This document shows, piece by piece, positions 55,962 to 64,000 of a stretch of DNA of 64,000 bases. The position numbers were made by a program, and so were the translations under genes. The DNA comes from an uncultured Roseovarius sp. (GTDB lineage Bacteria; Pseudomonadota; Alphaproteobacteria; Rhodobacterales; Rhodobacteraceae). The stretch's first letter is position 1, and the number at the start of each line of letters is the position of its first letter. The notes below the pieces were generated by a model. That model worked only from the letters and a program-made list of their open reading frames with translations, did no database searches and was not told the DNA's origin. The stretch covers positions 992,001-1,056,000 of the forward strand of contig NZ_CANLER010000001.1 in the NCBI RefSeq assembly GCF_947489715.1, written 5' to 3'.

Positions 55962-56825
55962 TCAGATCTCATCCGGCAATTTCGCGCTGGACCGCTGCAA
56001 CAGCCAGTCGACGAAGACGTTCATGGAAATGGCGATCAGAGCGATACCGAAAGCCGGATAGAGCGTGGTGTATTCGCCATAGAGGATCGCCTGCATGTTC
56101 TCCTTGACCATGACGCCAAGATCGGATTGCGGCGGCTGCACCCCCAGCCCCAGAAAACTGAGCGCCGAGATGAAGAGGATGGCATAGGTAAAGCGAATGC
56201 CGAATTCGGCGGCCAGCGGTGTCAGCGCGTTTGGCAGGACCTCGTGCCAGACGATCCATCCCTTGCCTTCGCCGCGCACAATGGCGGCCTCGACATAATC
56301 CATCACCATGATGTTGACCGCCAGCGCCCGGGAGACGCGGAAAACCCGGGTCATGTCGATAAACGCGATGGTAAAGACAAGCACCACGAAAGATGATCCA
56401 AGCGAGTTGATCACGATCAGCGCCAGCATCAGCGCCGGAAAGCTGAGCATCGCGTCGTTAACGCGGCTCATCCACATATCCACCCGGCCACCAAAGGCCG
56501 CCGCCAGAAACCCCAGGCCAACCCCTGCAAAAAACGACAGGAAGGTGATGACCAGAGCCAGAAACAGGGTAATCCGAACGCCGTAGATGAGGCGCGAAAG
56601 CACGTCTCTGCCAAGGTAATCACTGCCCAGCCACATGATGTCACTGGGCGGCTCAAAGCTTTCGTTGGTCAGGATTTCACCTTCTCCGTAGGGTGCGAAC
56701 CACGGCGCAAATGCACCCACCAGAAAGACGAAGATCAGAAACAGCACCGCTAGGGTGACACCGGGTGTCAGATCTGAAACGGCCTCGCGCAGTTCTCCCT
56801 GCCATGTTCGCGCCTGTGCGGTCAT
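55962..56825 (-). CDS. Peptide-type ABC transporter permease (DppC-like)
   Basis: A 287-residue inner-membrane permease with a cytoplasmic N-terminus (MTAQARTWQGELREAVSD), a first helix VTLAVLFLIFVFLVGAFAPW, and the EAA loop region ALTPLAAEFGIRFTYAILFISALSFLGLG, read in part. The ATG at 56825 overlaps the stop of the DppB-like gene by four bases. An in-frame ATG at 56918 lies inside that gene. It forms the channel with its partner at 56822. Confidence 0.92.
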   Translation of the reverse strand: MTAQARTWQGELREAVSDLTPGVTLAVLFLIFVFLVGAFAPWFAPYGEGEILTNESFEPPSDIMWLGSDYLGRDVLSRLIYGVRITLFLALVITFLSFFAGVGLGFLAAAFGGRVDMWMSRVNDAMLSFPALMLALIVINSLGSSFVVLVFTIAFIDMTRVFRVSRALAVNIMVMDYVEAAIVRGEGKGWIVWHEVLPNALTPLAAEFGIRFTYAILFISALSFLGLGVQPPQSDLGVMVKENMQAILYGEYTTLYPAFGIALIAISMNVFVDWLLQRSSAKLPDEI

Positions 56826-57775
56826 TTCTTGTACCTCACACGCGGGTTGGCCATGATCGACAGGATATCCGCCGTCATGTTGAGGATAATGTAGACCGAG
56901 CAGAAGATCATGGCACAAGTCTGCACGATCGGCACATCCCGGTTGGTTACCGCCTCGACCATGTAGCGGCCCAGACCGGGGAAATTGAACAGCGTCTCAA
57001 TCACAACGACCCCACTGATCAGGTAGGCAAGGTTCAGGGCAATCACGTTGATGATGGGACCAAATGCGTTGGGCAAGGCATGCCGCAGCAGAAGCCGTCG
57101 ACGCGGGACACCTTTAAGGATCGCCATTTCAATCGCCGGGCTGGACAGGACATTCAGCACCGCAGACCGCGTCATCCGAACCATGTGTGCCAGGATCGTG
57201 AAGGTCAGCCCCATCACCGGTAGGATCAATATTCTTATCCAGTCCACAAGCTCGTAACTTGGCCGGATCGAGGCGATGGCCGGAAGCCACCTTAACTTGA
57301 CGGCAAAGATCGTCACCAAGACCACGGCAACCAGAAAGTCGGGAAAGGAAATCAGCGCGAGCGAACTTGAGGTAATCGCCCGATCGACGATGCCGCCAGG
57401 TTTCACGGCCGCTGCAAGCCCCAGAATGATCGACAGCGGAACGGCAATCACTGTCGTGCAAAGTGCAAGAATGATCGTGTTGCTGGCACGCCGGCCGATC
57501 TCGGTTCCGATATCTGCGCCATTTGCCAGAGAAGTCCCGAAATCACCGGTGACGAAATTTCCGAGCCAGACAAAATAACGAATATGAAGCGGCTGATCGA
57601 GCCCCAAACGCTCTTTGATTTGCGCGACAAGTTCGGGTGTGGCCCCCTGCCCCAGAATGGCATGTGCAACGTCTCCGGGCAGGATTTCCGTCCCGATAAA
57701 AACAAGTACCGATACAAACAATAGCGTCCCGACGCCAAAAACCAGCCGCTTGCCGAGAATTTCCAGAATGCTCAT
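56822..57775 (-). CDS. Peptide-type ABC transporter permease (DppB-like)
   Basis: A 317-residue permease with the DppB-type N-terminus (ILGKRLVFGVGTLLFVSVLVF), ATPELVAQIKERLGLDQPLHIRYFVWLGNF, a signature of the family's periplasmic loop read in part, and the EAA motif region RHALPNAFGPIINVIALNLAYLISG. First gene of the eight-gene operon running to 46969. A CTGTGATCACAG operator candidate is 47 bp upstream of ATG 57775, and GGGGAT stands before the ATG. The binding protein is encoded divergently at 58772. Confidence 0.93.
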   Translation of the reverse strand: MSILEILGKRLVFGVGTLLFVSVLVFIGTEILPGDVAHAILGQGATPELVAQIKERLGLDQPLHIRYFVWLGNFVTGDFGTSLANGADIGTEIGRRASNTIILALCTTVIAVPLSIILGLAAAVKPGGIVDRAITSSSLALISFPDFLVAVVLVTIFAVKLRWLPAIASIRPSYELVDWIRILILPVMGLTFTILAHMVRMTRSAVLNVLSSPAIEMAILKGVPRRRLLLRHALPNAFGPIINVIALNLAYLISGVVVIETLFNFPGLGRYMVEAVTNRDVPIVQTCAMIFCSVYIILNMTADILSIMANPRVRYKK

Positions 57776-57821
57776 CGCAAATCCCCCTCGCGCAGAGCCG
57801 TTATGGCTGGAGAATTGGATT

Positions 57822-57837
57822 AACTGTGATCACAGAT
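57822..57837. promoter_or_regulatory. GntR-type operator candidate 3, before the ABC/methyltransferase operon
   Basis: AACTGTGATCACAGAT, identical to both sites near soxB, placed 47 bp before dppB and about 50 bp after the gntR stop. It suggests that the GntR protein controls the eight-gene operon. Confidence 0.72.
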
Positions 57838-57889
57838 TGCGAATAATGCAAGAAATACTTTGTTGCGCTGACATCTAATTCGACAAACG

Positions 57890-58552
57890 CTAGCCAAGTT
57901 CGCGAAAAAGTTCGACACCCCAGCGAGCATCTTCTTCCATGAGGCGGCGCGTTTCTGCCTTATCCCGCTGACCCAATGCAGTGATTATATGGTCGTGTTC
58001 GCCCATCCATTTGTCCGGTTTTACAAGATTGGTGATACCATAGGCCAGCCACGGGCCCGTTCGCACATAAAGCGCGTCGATCATGGATTGCAGCGCGCTG
58101 TTGCCAGTCAGCGAGTAAACATGCCGGTGAAACTGGTAATTCGCGAACAGGAAGTCCGAGGCATGCTGTTTTCCCCATGCCGCTTCCAGATCTATATTGT
58201 GTTTCCGCAGTATCTTTATATCTGCTTCGCTCACACGTTCCGCAGCGATCTCTGCAGCAGCCCCCTCCAGCACGGCGCGGACGAAAAACAAATCTGCTGC
58301 CTGTTCAGATGTCAGGTTGGGGACCCGGTAGGCTTTCTTAGCTGCGCCGATCAACGCATCTTCAGAGGCGAGTTGGCGCAATGCCTCACGGACCGGCATT
58401 GCCGAGACTTTGTATTCTTCAGCCAAGGTGCGAATGGACAAGTTTTCCGCAGGCCTTAGATCACCCACGATGAGTTTCCGCTGCAAGTCCGAATAGATGC
58501 CTGCGCTAAGATTTGCAGGCGCGCTGATATCCGGTTTGAGGGCCTGATTCAT
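57890..58552 (-). CDS. GntR-family regulator, FCD subgroup
   Basis: A 220-residue regulator. Residues 15-80 form the GntR winged HTH (AGIYSDLQRKLIVGDLRPAENLSIRTLAEEYKVSAMPVREALRQL, quoted for its MPVREALRQLASE key part). Residues 85-215 form the all-helical FCD ligand domain, with acidic and histidine residues typical of metal-assisted carboxylate binding (NYQFHRHVYSLTGN, GEHDHIITAL). The gene is bracketed by CTGTGATCACAG sites at 57822 and 58671, the second being its own upstream region. It probably represses the soxBDAG, NicX-like, dpp-mttB and binding-protein operons until a pathway acid binds. Confidence 0.9.
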   Translation of the reverse strand: MNQALKPDISAPANLSAGIYSDLQRKLIVGDLRPAENLSIRTLAEEYKVSAMPVREALRQLASEDALIGAAKKAYRVPNLTSEQAADLFFVRAVLEGAAAEIAAERVSEADIKILRKHNIDLEAAWGKQHASDFLFANYQFHRHVYSLTGNSALQSMIDALYVRTGPWLAYGITNLVKPDKWMGEHDHIITALGQRDKAETRRLMEEDARWGVELFRELG

Positions 58553-58670
58553 CTAACAGTTCTCTCTCATGATCTCTTTCGCGTTTAGCCCAGTAGAGGC
58601 CAAATTGCCAGATTTTACGTGCCACCACTTGTTGGTCGAAACACTTCAAAGTAGCTTGCTTTTGCATTCA

Positions 58671-58686
58671 TTCTGTGATCACAGTT
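58671..58686. promoter_or_regulatory. GntR-type operator candidate 4, between gntR and the binding-protein gene
   Basis: TTCTGTGATCACAGTT, whose complement is AACTGTGATCACAGAA. The core 58673-58684 is identical to the other three sites. It lies 118 bp before gntR and 85 bp before the binding-protein gene, so it can serve both divergent promoters. Confidence 0.72.
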
Positions 58687-58771
58687 TATGATAACCTAAA
58701 AACAGGGCTGCCAAAGCCCGCATAAGGGTGGTGGCATCTGATCACCCCTTTCCAACAGCGGAGACACGCGA

Positions 58772-60370
58772 ATGTCTGACAAAAAATTCAACGATTATCT
58801 CTTTCAGCAATACGTGGCGAATAAAATTTCTCGCCGCAGGTTCATGGGAACGCTCGCGGCGGCAGGGGCCTCTGCCACGGTCATCAGTGGTCTGACGGCG
58901 CAGCGCGCGCAGGCAGCGACACCCAAAACCGGTGGACGTCTCGTGGTTGGTGTCGAGGCGGCACAGGCGCAGGACAGTCTGGACCCGACCAAGTATTTCA
59001 GCACCTCGAATATCCAGATGGGATATGCAGTGCACGACAATCTGGTTAACCGCGACGCGGACCTGCAACCAATGCCTTGGCTGGCGACATCCTGGGAATC
59101 CAATGACGACGCATCAGCCTGGGTTTTCAATCTGCGCGAAGGCGTGACATTCCACGACGGATCGGATTTCGGCGCCGAAGATGTAATCTATTCGATGCAT
59201 CGCCATTACCGCGAAGGATCCGAAGCCCCTTCGAAATCCTTCATGAGCCAGATTGCAAGCATCGACAAGCTTGGCGATTATCAGGTGCGGTTCAATCTGA
59301 CCGCGCCGAATGCCGATTTCCCCATGATCCTATCGGACACTCGCGTACAGGTCACCAAACGTGATCTTGAGGATTTTACCGGAACACCGCCGGGCACCGG
59401 CCCGTTCAAAGTGGTTGAATTCACTCCAGGCAGCAACTACCGCTTTGCCCGCAACGAAAACTATTGGGGCGACGATGGCCCCTATGTGGACGAACTGGAA
59501 TTCGTTGGCATTGCGGACAACACCGCACGGATCAATGCGCTGATTGCGGGCGATATCAATGTGCTGCTCCAGCTTGATCAGAAAGCCACACGGCTGATCG
59601 ACAACAGCGGCGCGGCCTATGTGATCAACGCACCCTCGGGCGCCTTCCTGAATCTGGCCATGATGCTGGACCGCGAGCCGACCAACAATCCCGATTTCCG
59701 CCTTGCCGTGAAATACGCCATCGATCGCGAGGGGATACGCGACAACATCCTCAAGGGGCTTGGCTCGGTCGGGAACGACCACCCGATTGCACCAATTGAT
59801 CCCTATTACAACGGCGATATCCCGCAGCGCGAATACGATCCTGAAAAGGTGCGGTTCCACATCAAGAAGGCCGGGTTGGAGAACACCCCGATCGACATTT
59901 ACGGCTCGGATGTTGCCGGGACCGGTGCACTGGCCTCGGCCCAACATCTGCAACAAAGCGCTGCTGCCGGCGGTCTAAACTTCAATGTCATCAATCCACC
60001 GGCTGACAGTTTTTGGTCGGCGGTCTGGATTCAAAAACCGATCATCACCTCGGGCTGGGATCCGCGCCCCGTACCCGATCTAATATTCTCGATCGCGTTT
60101 TCCAAAGAATCCGGATGGAATGAAACGCTGTGGAAAGACGATGCATTCGAAAAACTCCTCATCGAGGCGCGTTCTGTCACGGATTTTGCCAAGCGCAAGG
60201 AAATGTATGGCGAAATGCAGCGCATGCTGCACGAGGATGGCGGTCACGCGACACTGGGCTTCCGCAACTTCGTAGATGCCGCCCGCAACGAGGTGCAGGG
60301 CATCTCCCCGCACGGTTCCGGTCCGCTGGGCTTTTACCAGATGCAGCGCACGGCCTGGCTGGACGAATAA
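58772..60370 (+). CDS. ABC transporter substrate-binding protein (SBP_bac_5, Tat-exported)
   Basis: A 532-residue periplasmic binding protein of the peptide/opine cluster. The twin-arginine signal SRRRFMGTLAAAGASATVISG lies at residues 21-41, with AQAA near the cleavage site. The mature part has GGRLVVGVEAAQAQDSLDPTKYF, WVFNLREGVTFHDGSDFGAEDV and PNADFPMILSD, the usual family-5 blocks. It is the likely partner of the permeases and ATPase at 54-58 kb, which lack a binding protein of their own. ATG 58772 follows GCGGAG. The ligand is unknown. mttB-like 2 and a GST gene follow in the same direction. Confidence 0.93.
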   Translation: MSDKKFNDYLFQQYVANKISRRRFMGTLAAAGASATVISGLTAQRAQAATPKTGGRLVVGVEAAQAQDSLDPTKYFSTSNIQMGYAVHDNLVNRDADLQPMPWLATSWESNDDASAWVFNLREGVTFHDGSDFGAEDVIYSMHRHYREGSEAPSKSFMSQIASIDKLGDYQVRFNLTAPNADFPMILSDTRVQVTKRDLEDFTGTPPGTGPFKVVEFTPGSNYRFARNENYWGDDGPYVDELEFVGIADNTARINALIAGDINVLLQLDQKATRLIDNSGAAYVINAPSGAFLNLAMMLDREPTNNPDFRLAVKYAIDREGIRDNILKGLGSVGNDHPIAPIDPYYNGDIPQREYDPEKVRFHIKKAGLENTPIDIYGSDVAGTGALASAQHLQQSAAAGGLNFNVINPPADSFWSAVWIQKPIITSGWDPRPVPDLIFSIAFSKESGWNETLWKDDAFEKLLIEARSVTDFAKRKEMYGEMQRMLHEDGGHATLGFRNFVDAARNEVQGISPHGSGPLGFYQMQRTAWLDE

Positions 60371-60436
60371 TCAGCGCGACAAACGATCAGGCCAGTGGCA
60401 AATTGCTGGCCTGAACCCCGGCATAGCGAGGGTGAC

Positions 60437-61849
60437 ATGGCGACCCGTGCAAAAAGTAGGCGGCGCAGAGCCGAGCGCCCACCTGTCGAAATACCATCCC
60501 GACGGATGCGATTACAGACAATTGATGCACTCGGTGCCGAAGAGATCTTCGAGGGAGTTCTCGAAATTCTTCACAGCGTCGGAATGCTGGTTGAGGATGA
60601 CGAAGCGCGAACAATCCTCACCTCAGCGGGCTGCCGTGAAGAGGATGGGCGAATTTTCTATCCCCCCGACCTGGTCCGTCGGATACTTGAAACAGTCCCA
60701 CCCAGGATCACGTTCTTCAACCAGAATGGTGAACAGGCGTTTGCCACGGACGACGAAACCGCGCGCTTCGGCACAGCTGTCAATTGCGTTCAGGTGCTGG
60801 ACCCAAGAACGGATGAGTATCGCCCCTGCCTTTTGTCCGACATCTCGGATCACGGCTGTTTGCAAGACCAGCTTCCTAACATAGATTTCGCCGCCGCACT
60901 TGGCTATCCCAGTGATTTAGATGCCCAGATCGAGGCGTTGGCGAGCGCCCGCGCCCTGCTGGACAGCACGCGGAAACCGATATTCTTCACCGGTCACGAC
61001 GACATTGGCGTACGCGCGATCTGGGATGAAATGGCGGCGCGGGTCGGCGGCATGGGCAATCTGGCCGACAAACCCGTCGGACTGGATCTGATCGGGCCGA
61101 TATCCCCCCTAAAACTGGGTGGTGAAACCTGCCAGCGGCTTCTGATGGCGGCGCGGCTGCACCTGCCTGTTGTATGCTACCCTGCCATCTTTCCAGGCAT
61201 GGCCTGCCCATTGACGCTGGCCGGTGCCATTACTCAGGCCACCGCGGAATCGCTGGCCGGTATTGTCATCAGCCAATTGGTGGCACCCGGTGCGCCAGTA
61301 ATGTCAGGATCGTCTGTCATGCCGATGGACATGCGCCGCGCCGATATGGCGATTGGTTCACCGGAATATACGCTGGCGGGGTTGGGTGCTGCAGATGTGT
61401 TTGATCATCTCGGCATCCCCTGCTGGACTGGGTCCGGCTGCACCGACGCGCATGATATCGGCCCACAGGCCCTAGCCGAAGCAAGCGCCAGCCTGCAGGC
61501 CAGCACCCTTGGCGCGACGGCCCTGACGCATAACCTTGGGGTGCTTTCCAGTGGTCGCACCGGATCAATGGAGATGCTTGTGGCCTGCGACGAACTGGCC
61601 GCCATGGCCCGCAAATTCGGCGCTGGAATTGACGTAAGCAGTACCTCGATTGCGACCGAAGTCATTGCCCGCGCGGCAATCAATAACAGCTTCTTGACCG
61701 ACCCACACACGCTCGCCCGCTACGAAACCGAAATGTGGATACCAAGCCTTTTCCAACGTGAAGGTATCGAGAATTGGCAAGAAACCGGCCAGCCTGATCT
61801 AAAAATGCGTCTAAAGGAAAAAACCATGTCTTTGTTGGAGGGCACCTAA
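60437..61849 (+). CDS. MttB-family (non-pyrrolysine) methylamine:corrinoid methyltransferase 2
   Basis: A 470-residue paralogue of the methyltransferase at 49463, with the same basic N-terminus (MATRAKSRRRRAERPP) and family blocks EEIFEGVLEILHSVGMLVED, LTLAGAITQATAESLAGIVISQL, IGSPEYTLAGLGAADVFDHL and HTLARYETEMWIPSLF. No amber codon interrupts the frame. The start at 60437 is preferred over the in-frame 60395 because GAGGGTGAC precedes it. It is expressed behind the binding-protein gene (66-bp gap) and one base before the GST gene. The methyl donor is unknown and presumably related to the imported compound. Confidence 0.9.
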   Translation: MATRAKSRRRRAERPPVEIPSRRMRLQTIDALGAEEIFEGVLEILHSVGMLVEDDEARTILTSAGCREEDGRIFYPPDLVRRILETVPPRITFFNQNGEQAFATDDETARFGTAVNCVQVLDPRTDEYRPCLLSDISDHGCLQDQLPNIDFAAALGYPSDLDAQIEALASARALLDSTRKPIFFTGHDDIGVRAIWDEMAARVGGMGNLADKPVGLDLIGPISPLKLGGETCQRLLMAARLHLPVVCYPAIFPGMACPLTLAGAITQATAESLAGIVISQLVAPGAPVMSGSSVMPMDMRRADMAIGSPEYTLAGLGAADVFDHLGIPCWTGSGCTDAHDIGPQALAEASASLQASTLGATALTHNLGVLSSGRTGSMEMLVACDELAAMARKFGAGIDVSSTSIATEVIARAAINNSFLTDPHTLARYETEMWIPSLFQREGIENWQETGQPDLKMRLKEKTMSLLEGT

Positions 61850-61850
61850 A

Positions 61851-62498
61851 TTGACCAAATATACCCTGTATTGCGCACCCAATACCTATGCCATGTGCGC
61901 CCATGCCGTGCTGGAAGAGGTCGGTGCAGATTATTCGGTACATTGGGTTGAGCTTTTTAACGATACTCCAGACCCAGCTTTTCTCACCGCCAGTCCGCAC
62001 TGCCGCACACCGGCGCTTTTGGGCCCGGACGGCACAATTTTCGAGACCGGTGCTGTGGCTCTGTACATGGCTGAGCAATATCCCGAAGCTGGGCTGGTCA
62101 TACCGCCCGGTGACGCGCGACGCGGCGCATTTCTGCAGTGGATTCATTATCTGGCCTCGACCCTTCAACCAGATGTCATCATCCAATACCATCCAGAGTT
62201 TTATCACGCGCAACCGGAGCTTCAGGATGCTCTCAAACAAACATCAATGATCCGGCTTTCGAAGGTGTTTGAAACGCTGGACGCCGCCCTCTCGGTCGGT
62301 CCATATTTTTTTGGTACGGCACCGACTGTGCCCGATTTCATCCTGGGAACACAGGCACTGTGGGACGTTATCTTTCCAGATAGCGACATTTCCCGCTATC
62401 CCAATATTGCGCGCCACCGCAACACTCTCTGCAACCGATCATCTGTACAGAGTATGCTGGCACAACATCAGGCCGAAGCTTCTTGTCGGCACAACTAA
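61851..62498 (+). CDS. Glutathione S-transferase-family protein
   Basis: A 215-residue protein with an N-terminal thioredoxin-like domain (TKYTLYCAPNTYAMCAHAVLEEVG, then SPHCRTPALLGPDGTIFETGAVALYMAEQ with the conserved cis-Pro and ES/ET dyad) and a helical C-terminal domain (ALSVGPYFFGTAPTVPDFILGTQALW). It appears to begin with TTG at 61851, since GGAGG stands 10 bases before and no ATG or GTG fits the domain start. The previous gene ends one base before. Role in the pathway unknown: glutathione conjugation, isomerisation or thiol handling. Confidence 0.83.
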   Translation: MTKYTLYCAPNTYAMCAHAVLEEVGADYSVHWVELFNDTPDPAFLTASPHCRTPALLGPDGTIFETGAVALYMAEQYPEAGLVIPPGDARRGAFLQWIHYLASTLQPDVIIQYHPEFYHAQPELQDALKQTSMIRLSKVFETLDAALSVGPYFFGTAPTVPDFILGTQALWDVIFPDSDISRYPNIARHRNTLCNRSSVQSMLAQHQAEASCRHN

Positions 62499-62939
62499 AC
62501 TACCTAAAAGCCGGTAGTGGGTCACTTTTGTTATACTTTATTCTGTCAAATTGAGCCTATGCGTGAGGCTTGCAAATCAAAGCTGAGAAACTTCATTTTC
62601 AAAGTGTCCCGCTATCAGTGCTTAGTCGCGCAAAGCGCGCGTTTCGAGCAATGTTCAGGGATTTCGAATATAAATTTCCTTTCCTCAGGAATTCTTGAGC
62701 CGAGACCGGTTCGCTGCGGATTGCCTGAACCGCCATTTCAGGCAATTTCAAGAGATTTGTGACTGGAAGATCAAGACTCCATGAGGAAAATCGTAATTTA
62801 AAATTTAGCGTTCCTTTGCTGCAATGACACTAATCGCTTAGCTTCGGTGAAGAAGTGTCTAAGCACGGGAAACATGGTTGATTTCCAGTTTTTTCCCGCC
62901 GATACCTGCATCGAGGGAGGACTTGGTTCTGAGGACGTT
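62499..62939. other. AT-rich gap with two inverted repeats
   Basis: A 441-bp gene-free interval, visibly more AT-rich than its surroundings. At 62499-62518 ACTACC-TAAAAGCC-GGTAGT is followed by a loose T-rich stretch, a weak terminator candidate for the GST operon. At 62721-62745 TTGCCTGAA-CCGCCAT-TTCAGGCAA is a perfect 9-bp inverted repeat of unknown role. A 81-codon open frame at 62517-62762 lacks a ribosome site and family features, and I do not call it. Confidence 0.55.
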
Positions 62940-64000
62940 GTGTTGAAGTATCGTGCAGAGATTGACGGATTGCGTGCTGTTGCCGTGCTGCCTGTCATTT
63001 TTTTCCATGCGGGGTTTGCGCCCTTCAGTGGCGGGTTCGTGGGGGTTGATGTCTTCTTTGTCATCAGCGGGTATCTGATCACCAGCCTGATCCTCGAAGA
63101 GCTCAAGACCGGCCGTTTCAGCATCGCCGGGTTCTATGACCGGCGCGCCCGGCGTATCCTGCCGGCGCTCTTCTTCGTGGTCGCCTGTACGATCCCGATC
63201 GCCTGGTTCACGCTCTTGCCCAAGGACCTGACCGATTTCTTCCACAGCGTCATGGCGGTCAGCCTGTTTTCGTCGAATTTCCTCTTCTGGTTCCAGAGTG
63301 GCTATTTCGACACCGGGGCCGAGCTGAAGCCCCTCCTCCACACCTGGAGCCTTGCCGTCGAGGAGCAGTTCTACATCATCTTCCCGCTCTTGCTGATGGC
63401 GCTTTGGCGGTTCGGCCGCAAAGTCCTGATTTGGGTGTTGGTTGTGCTTTTCGTGATCAGCGCGTCATTGGCGGAATGGGGCGCGCATAATTATCCGTCT
63501 GCAACGTTTTTCCTGCTACATGCGCGCGGCTGGGAGCTTCTGATCGGGGCATTTGCCGCATTTTACCTGCAGGGCGGCGGGCAGATACGGCCCGGGGTGA
63601 TCAGCAACATTCTGTCGGCGCTTGGCCTGTTGCTAATTTTCTATGCGGTCGTTGACTATAACGAGCGTACCCCCTTTCCCAGCGTCTATGCGCTGGTGCC
63701 GACGGTGGGCACGGTCCTCGTGATCCTCTTTGCGGTGCCCGGCACGGTGGCGCACCGGCTTCTCAGCCTGAAGGCTTGTGTCGGGATCGGGTTGCTGTCC
63801 TACAGCATGTATCTGTGGCACCAGCCGATTTTCGTCTTCGCGCGTTACCTGTTCGGCCTGCCGGTGGGGTCGTATGTGTTCCTGGCGCTGACCGTTCTGG
63901 CCACGCTGCTGGCGCTCTTCTCCTGGCGATTTGTCGAACGGCCCTTCCGGCGCAAGGGCTTCGCTGTGAGCCGCGTCCTCACCGCCGCCGCCGCCGCCAG
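62940..64000 (+). CDS. OafA/YrhL-type membrane acyltransferase (runs off the window)
   Basis: The visible 353 codons begin KYRAEIDGLRAVAVLPVIFFHAGF, the hallmark of acyltransferase family 3, and continue with GGFVGVDVFFVISGYLIT, FYDRRARRILPAL and LLHTWSLAVEEQFY, where the His/Glu residues are the expected catalytic or binding groups. About ten membrane helices follow. Members O-acetylate lipopolysaccharide or other surface glycans, and many carry a C-terminal SGNH domain, which would lie beyond base 64000. I place the start at GTG 62940 (GAGGAC upstream). An in-frame ATG at 62874 would add 22 residues. Confidence 0.88.
   Translation, partial: MLKYRAEIDGLRAVAVLPVIFFHAGFAPFSGGFVGVDVFFVISGYLITSLILEELKTGRFSIAGFYDRRARRILPALFFVVACTIPIAWFTLLPKDLTDFFHSVMAVSLFSSNFLFWFQSGYFDTGAELKPLLHTWSLAVEEQFYIIFPLLLMALWRFGRKVLIWVLVVLFVISASLAEWGAHNYPSATFFLLHARGWELLIGAFAAFYLQGGGQIRPGVISNILSALGLLLIFYAVVDYNERTPFPSVYALVPTVGTVLVILFAVPGTVAHRLLSLKACVGIGLLSYSMYLWHQPIFVFARYLFGLPVGSYVFLALTVLATLLALFSWRFVERPFRRKGFAVSRVLTAAAAA

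Noticed and set aside
62517-62762. 81-codon frame in the AT-rich gap
   Set aside because: No ribosome site, odd composition with many Cys, and no family resemblance.

Overview
The window looks like a chromosomal segment of a marine alphaproteobacterium of the Roseobacter group (Rhodobacteraceae). Signs are high-GC coding with strong Shine-Dalgarno sequences, a serine-cycle cluster, a ChpT-type phosphotransferase gene, olsBA ornithine-lipid genes, a VPLPA-type C-terminal sorting signal and several methylated-amine enzymes. Nearly everything is protein coding. I see one tRNA, no rRNA, no CRISPR array, and no intact transposon or phage.

Layout. 1-5 kb: the 5' end of guaB, a ferredoxin/ASKHA protein of the corrinoid-activator (RACo-like) type, and a divergent LysR/imine-reductase-like pair. 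5.2-13.6 kb: an atypical LuxR-type regulator divergent from a serine-cycle cluster (sgaA, hprA, a gamma-glutamyltransferase, malyl-CoA lyase, malate-CoA ligase beta and alpha). Similar palindromes (CGGGTAG-N6/7-CTACCCG) stand before sgaA and before the lyase gene. 13.7-21.4 kb: a DksA-like gene, a VPLPA-CTERM protein set between an intact C45 hydrolase gene and a duplicated 3' scrap of it, then a four-gene operon of unknown product (nitrilase, large PLP decarboxylase, ATP-grasp ligase, C45 hydrolase). 21.6-37.4 kb: mostly housekeeping (BenE transporter, ankyrin protein, olsBA, chpT, proAB, obgE, rpmA, a C-terminally extended rplU, two DUF2059 proteins, tRNA-Ser).

36-62.5 kb is the accessory core. 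A GntR/FCD regulator (57.9 kb) is associated with four copies of a perfect CTGTGATCACAG palindrome: two before a sarcosine oxidase soxBDAG-Rieske operon and its divergent NicX-like/AhpD-like pair, one before an eight-gene minus-strand operon, and one between gntR and a binding-protein/MttB/GST operon. The eight-gene operon holds three peptide-type ABC transporter genes, a dimethylglycine-dehydrogenase-like enzyme, an Asp/Glu/hydantoin racemase, an MttB-like methyltransferase, a histidine-ammonia-lyase homologue with an altered MIO triad, and an aspartoacylase-family deacylase. I infer a regulon for uptake and catabolism of an N-methylated compound, with released methyl groups passing through folate to serine and the serine cycle. 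The substrate cannot be read from sequence. A quaternary amine cleaved by the lyase homologue is the most specific hypothesis.

Other structure: a 121-bp intergenic repeat occurs twice (5.1 and 46.7 kb), each time between convergent genes, and carries four 11-bp ACCGAC units. The window ends inside an OafA-type acyltransferase gene.
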